A DNA stretch of 43,786 nucleotides, from assembly GCA_016795295.1 (NCBI GenBank), contig JAEUHP010000302.1:1-43786 (forward strand). Direction: 5' to 3'. The notes below the pieces were generated by a model, which did no database searches, was not told the origin of the DNA, and saw only the letters and a program-made list of their open reading frames with translations. How positions within the stretch are numbered: position 1 is the first letter of the stretch; every line of letters begins with the position of its first letter. The stretch is from Planctomycetota bacterium (GTDB lineage Bacteria > Planctomycetota > UBA1135 > UBA2386). The position numbers and the translations under genes were made by a program. Shown piece after piece: positions 43,334 through 43,786 of this stretch.

Positions 43334-43786
43334 TCACTTCCCCTGCTTCTGCAGCGCCTCCCGGCACCGCTGCAGGGCCTCGCGATACTCCTGCAGCCGC
43401 GGCGAATCCGGATCCAGCTCCCGCACCCCCAGCGCCACAACTTCCTCCAACTCGGGCAGCGCCCCGGCCAAGTCCCCCGCAGCACCCCTGGCGCAACTCG
43501 ACCGCCAAAGCGTCTCGCGCAGGATGCCCACGGCTTCGGGCACGCGCCGCTCCATCGCCAGCGTCTCGTCGAAGCGCCGGCGCGCCGCGGCGGCATTGCC
43601 GAGCGCCGCTTCCGCGCGCGCCAGCACGAACAGACTCATCGCCGTGCCCAAGTGGTCGCCGGGGAACAGTTCCTGGTGCATGGCCAGCGAACGCTCTGCG
43701 ACCTGCTTCGCCGCCGCCGCGTCACCCAGCGCCAGATTGGTGCTGGCCAGCGTGTATTGGCAGTGCGCCACGAGGGGGTGCGCGCC
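43334..43786 (-). CDS. C-terminal part of a TPR protein (5' end outside window)
   Basis: The frame is open to the edge of the window on the minus strand and ends at 43334; the visible part is about 150 residues of TPR-like helices (AHCQYTLASTNLALGDAAAA, then MSLFVLARAEAALGNAAAAR and LAGALPELEEVVALGVREL). This pattern of TPR repeats is the usual tail of the Ser/Thr kinases in this kind of genome, such as the one at 15717-18158, so the gene may be a second such kinase. The kinase part is not in the window. The GTG at 43771 is probably an internal Val. Confidence 0.7.
   Translation of the reverse strand, partial: GAHPLVAHCQYTLASTNLALGDAAAAKQVAERSLAMHQELFPGDHLGTAMSLFVLARAEAALGNAAAARRRFDETLAMERRVPEAVGILRETLWRSSCARGAAGDLAGALPELEEVVALGVRELDPDSPRLQEYREALQRCREALQKQGK

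Overview
The window is about 43.8 kb of very high-GC bacterial DNA. It most resembles a member of the Planctomycetota, probably an uncultured or little-studied one. The support is: an ECF sigma factor of the TIGR02999 type beside a Pkn-type Ser/Thr kinase with a TPR tail; many large secreted beta-propeller or beta-helix proteins; a sulfatase; a PhoX phosphatase; weak or absent Shine-Dalgarno sequences; and a kdsB-pyrG gene order that I also know from Chlamydia, in the same superphylum. The taxonomic call is an inference. No marker gene (16S rRNA, rpoB) is present. I see no tRNA, rRNA, CRISPR array, transposase, integrase or phage gene.

Layout. 0-3.6 kb: tail of a secreted protein, a DUF808 membrane protein, a Tgt enzyme fused to an MnmD-like methyltransferase, and an orphan C-terminal gene remnant ending near a strong hairpin. 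3.6-10.4 kb: a minus-strand pair (phoX and a carboxypeptidase-regulatory-like protein, overlapping by 4 bases), diverging from a 56-residue tatA and a phytase/esterase-like secreted protein; this may be a phosphate-scavenging and Tat-export group. 10.5-19.8 kb: a minus-strand run of a DUF3592 protein, a FlgG-like lipoprotein, a kinase-TPR protein, an ECF sigma factor and two paralogous secreted proteins. 20.2-28.1 kb (plus strand): an old yellow enzyme with a Tat signal, a beta-helix protein, a YedE-like transporter with a GT-C-like membrane protein 2 bases downstream, and a Ca2+/Na+ antiporter. 28.2-33.5 kb (minus strand): a beta-helix protein with a threefold repeated cassette, then an FkbM methyltransferase, a small secreted protein and an LpxO/aspartyl-hydroxylase-like protein in DNA that is locally poorer in GC. 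33.5-39.8 kb: a sigma factor fused through a membrane segment to about five carboxypeptidase-regulatory-like domains, divergent from a coupled lipoprotein-kdsB-pyrG operon for CTP and CMP-Kdo synthesis. 39.9-43.8 kb: lipoprotein-type sulfatase, endonuclease/exonuclease/phosphatase-fold lipoprotein, an alpha/beta hydrolase, and the end of a TPR protein.

The strongest candidates for something new are: (1) the membrane-anchored sigma factor with a large extracytoplasmic sensor-like part, facing an LPS-precursor operon; (2) the Tgt-MnmD fusion, whose anticodon-reading loop has lost two conserved arginines; (3) the orphan FlgG-like lipoprotein; and (4) a C-terminal tail shared by several otherwise unrelated secreted proteins. 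A recurrent GCTA-NNN-T box lies upstream of several genes and may be the local -10 element.
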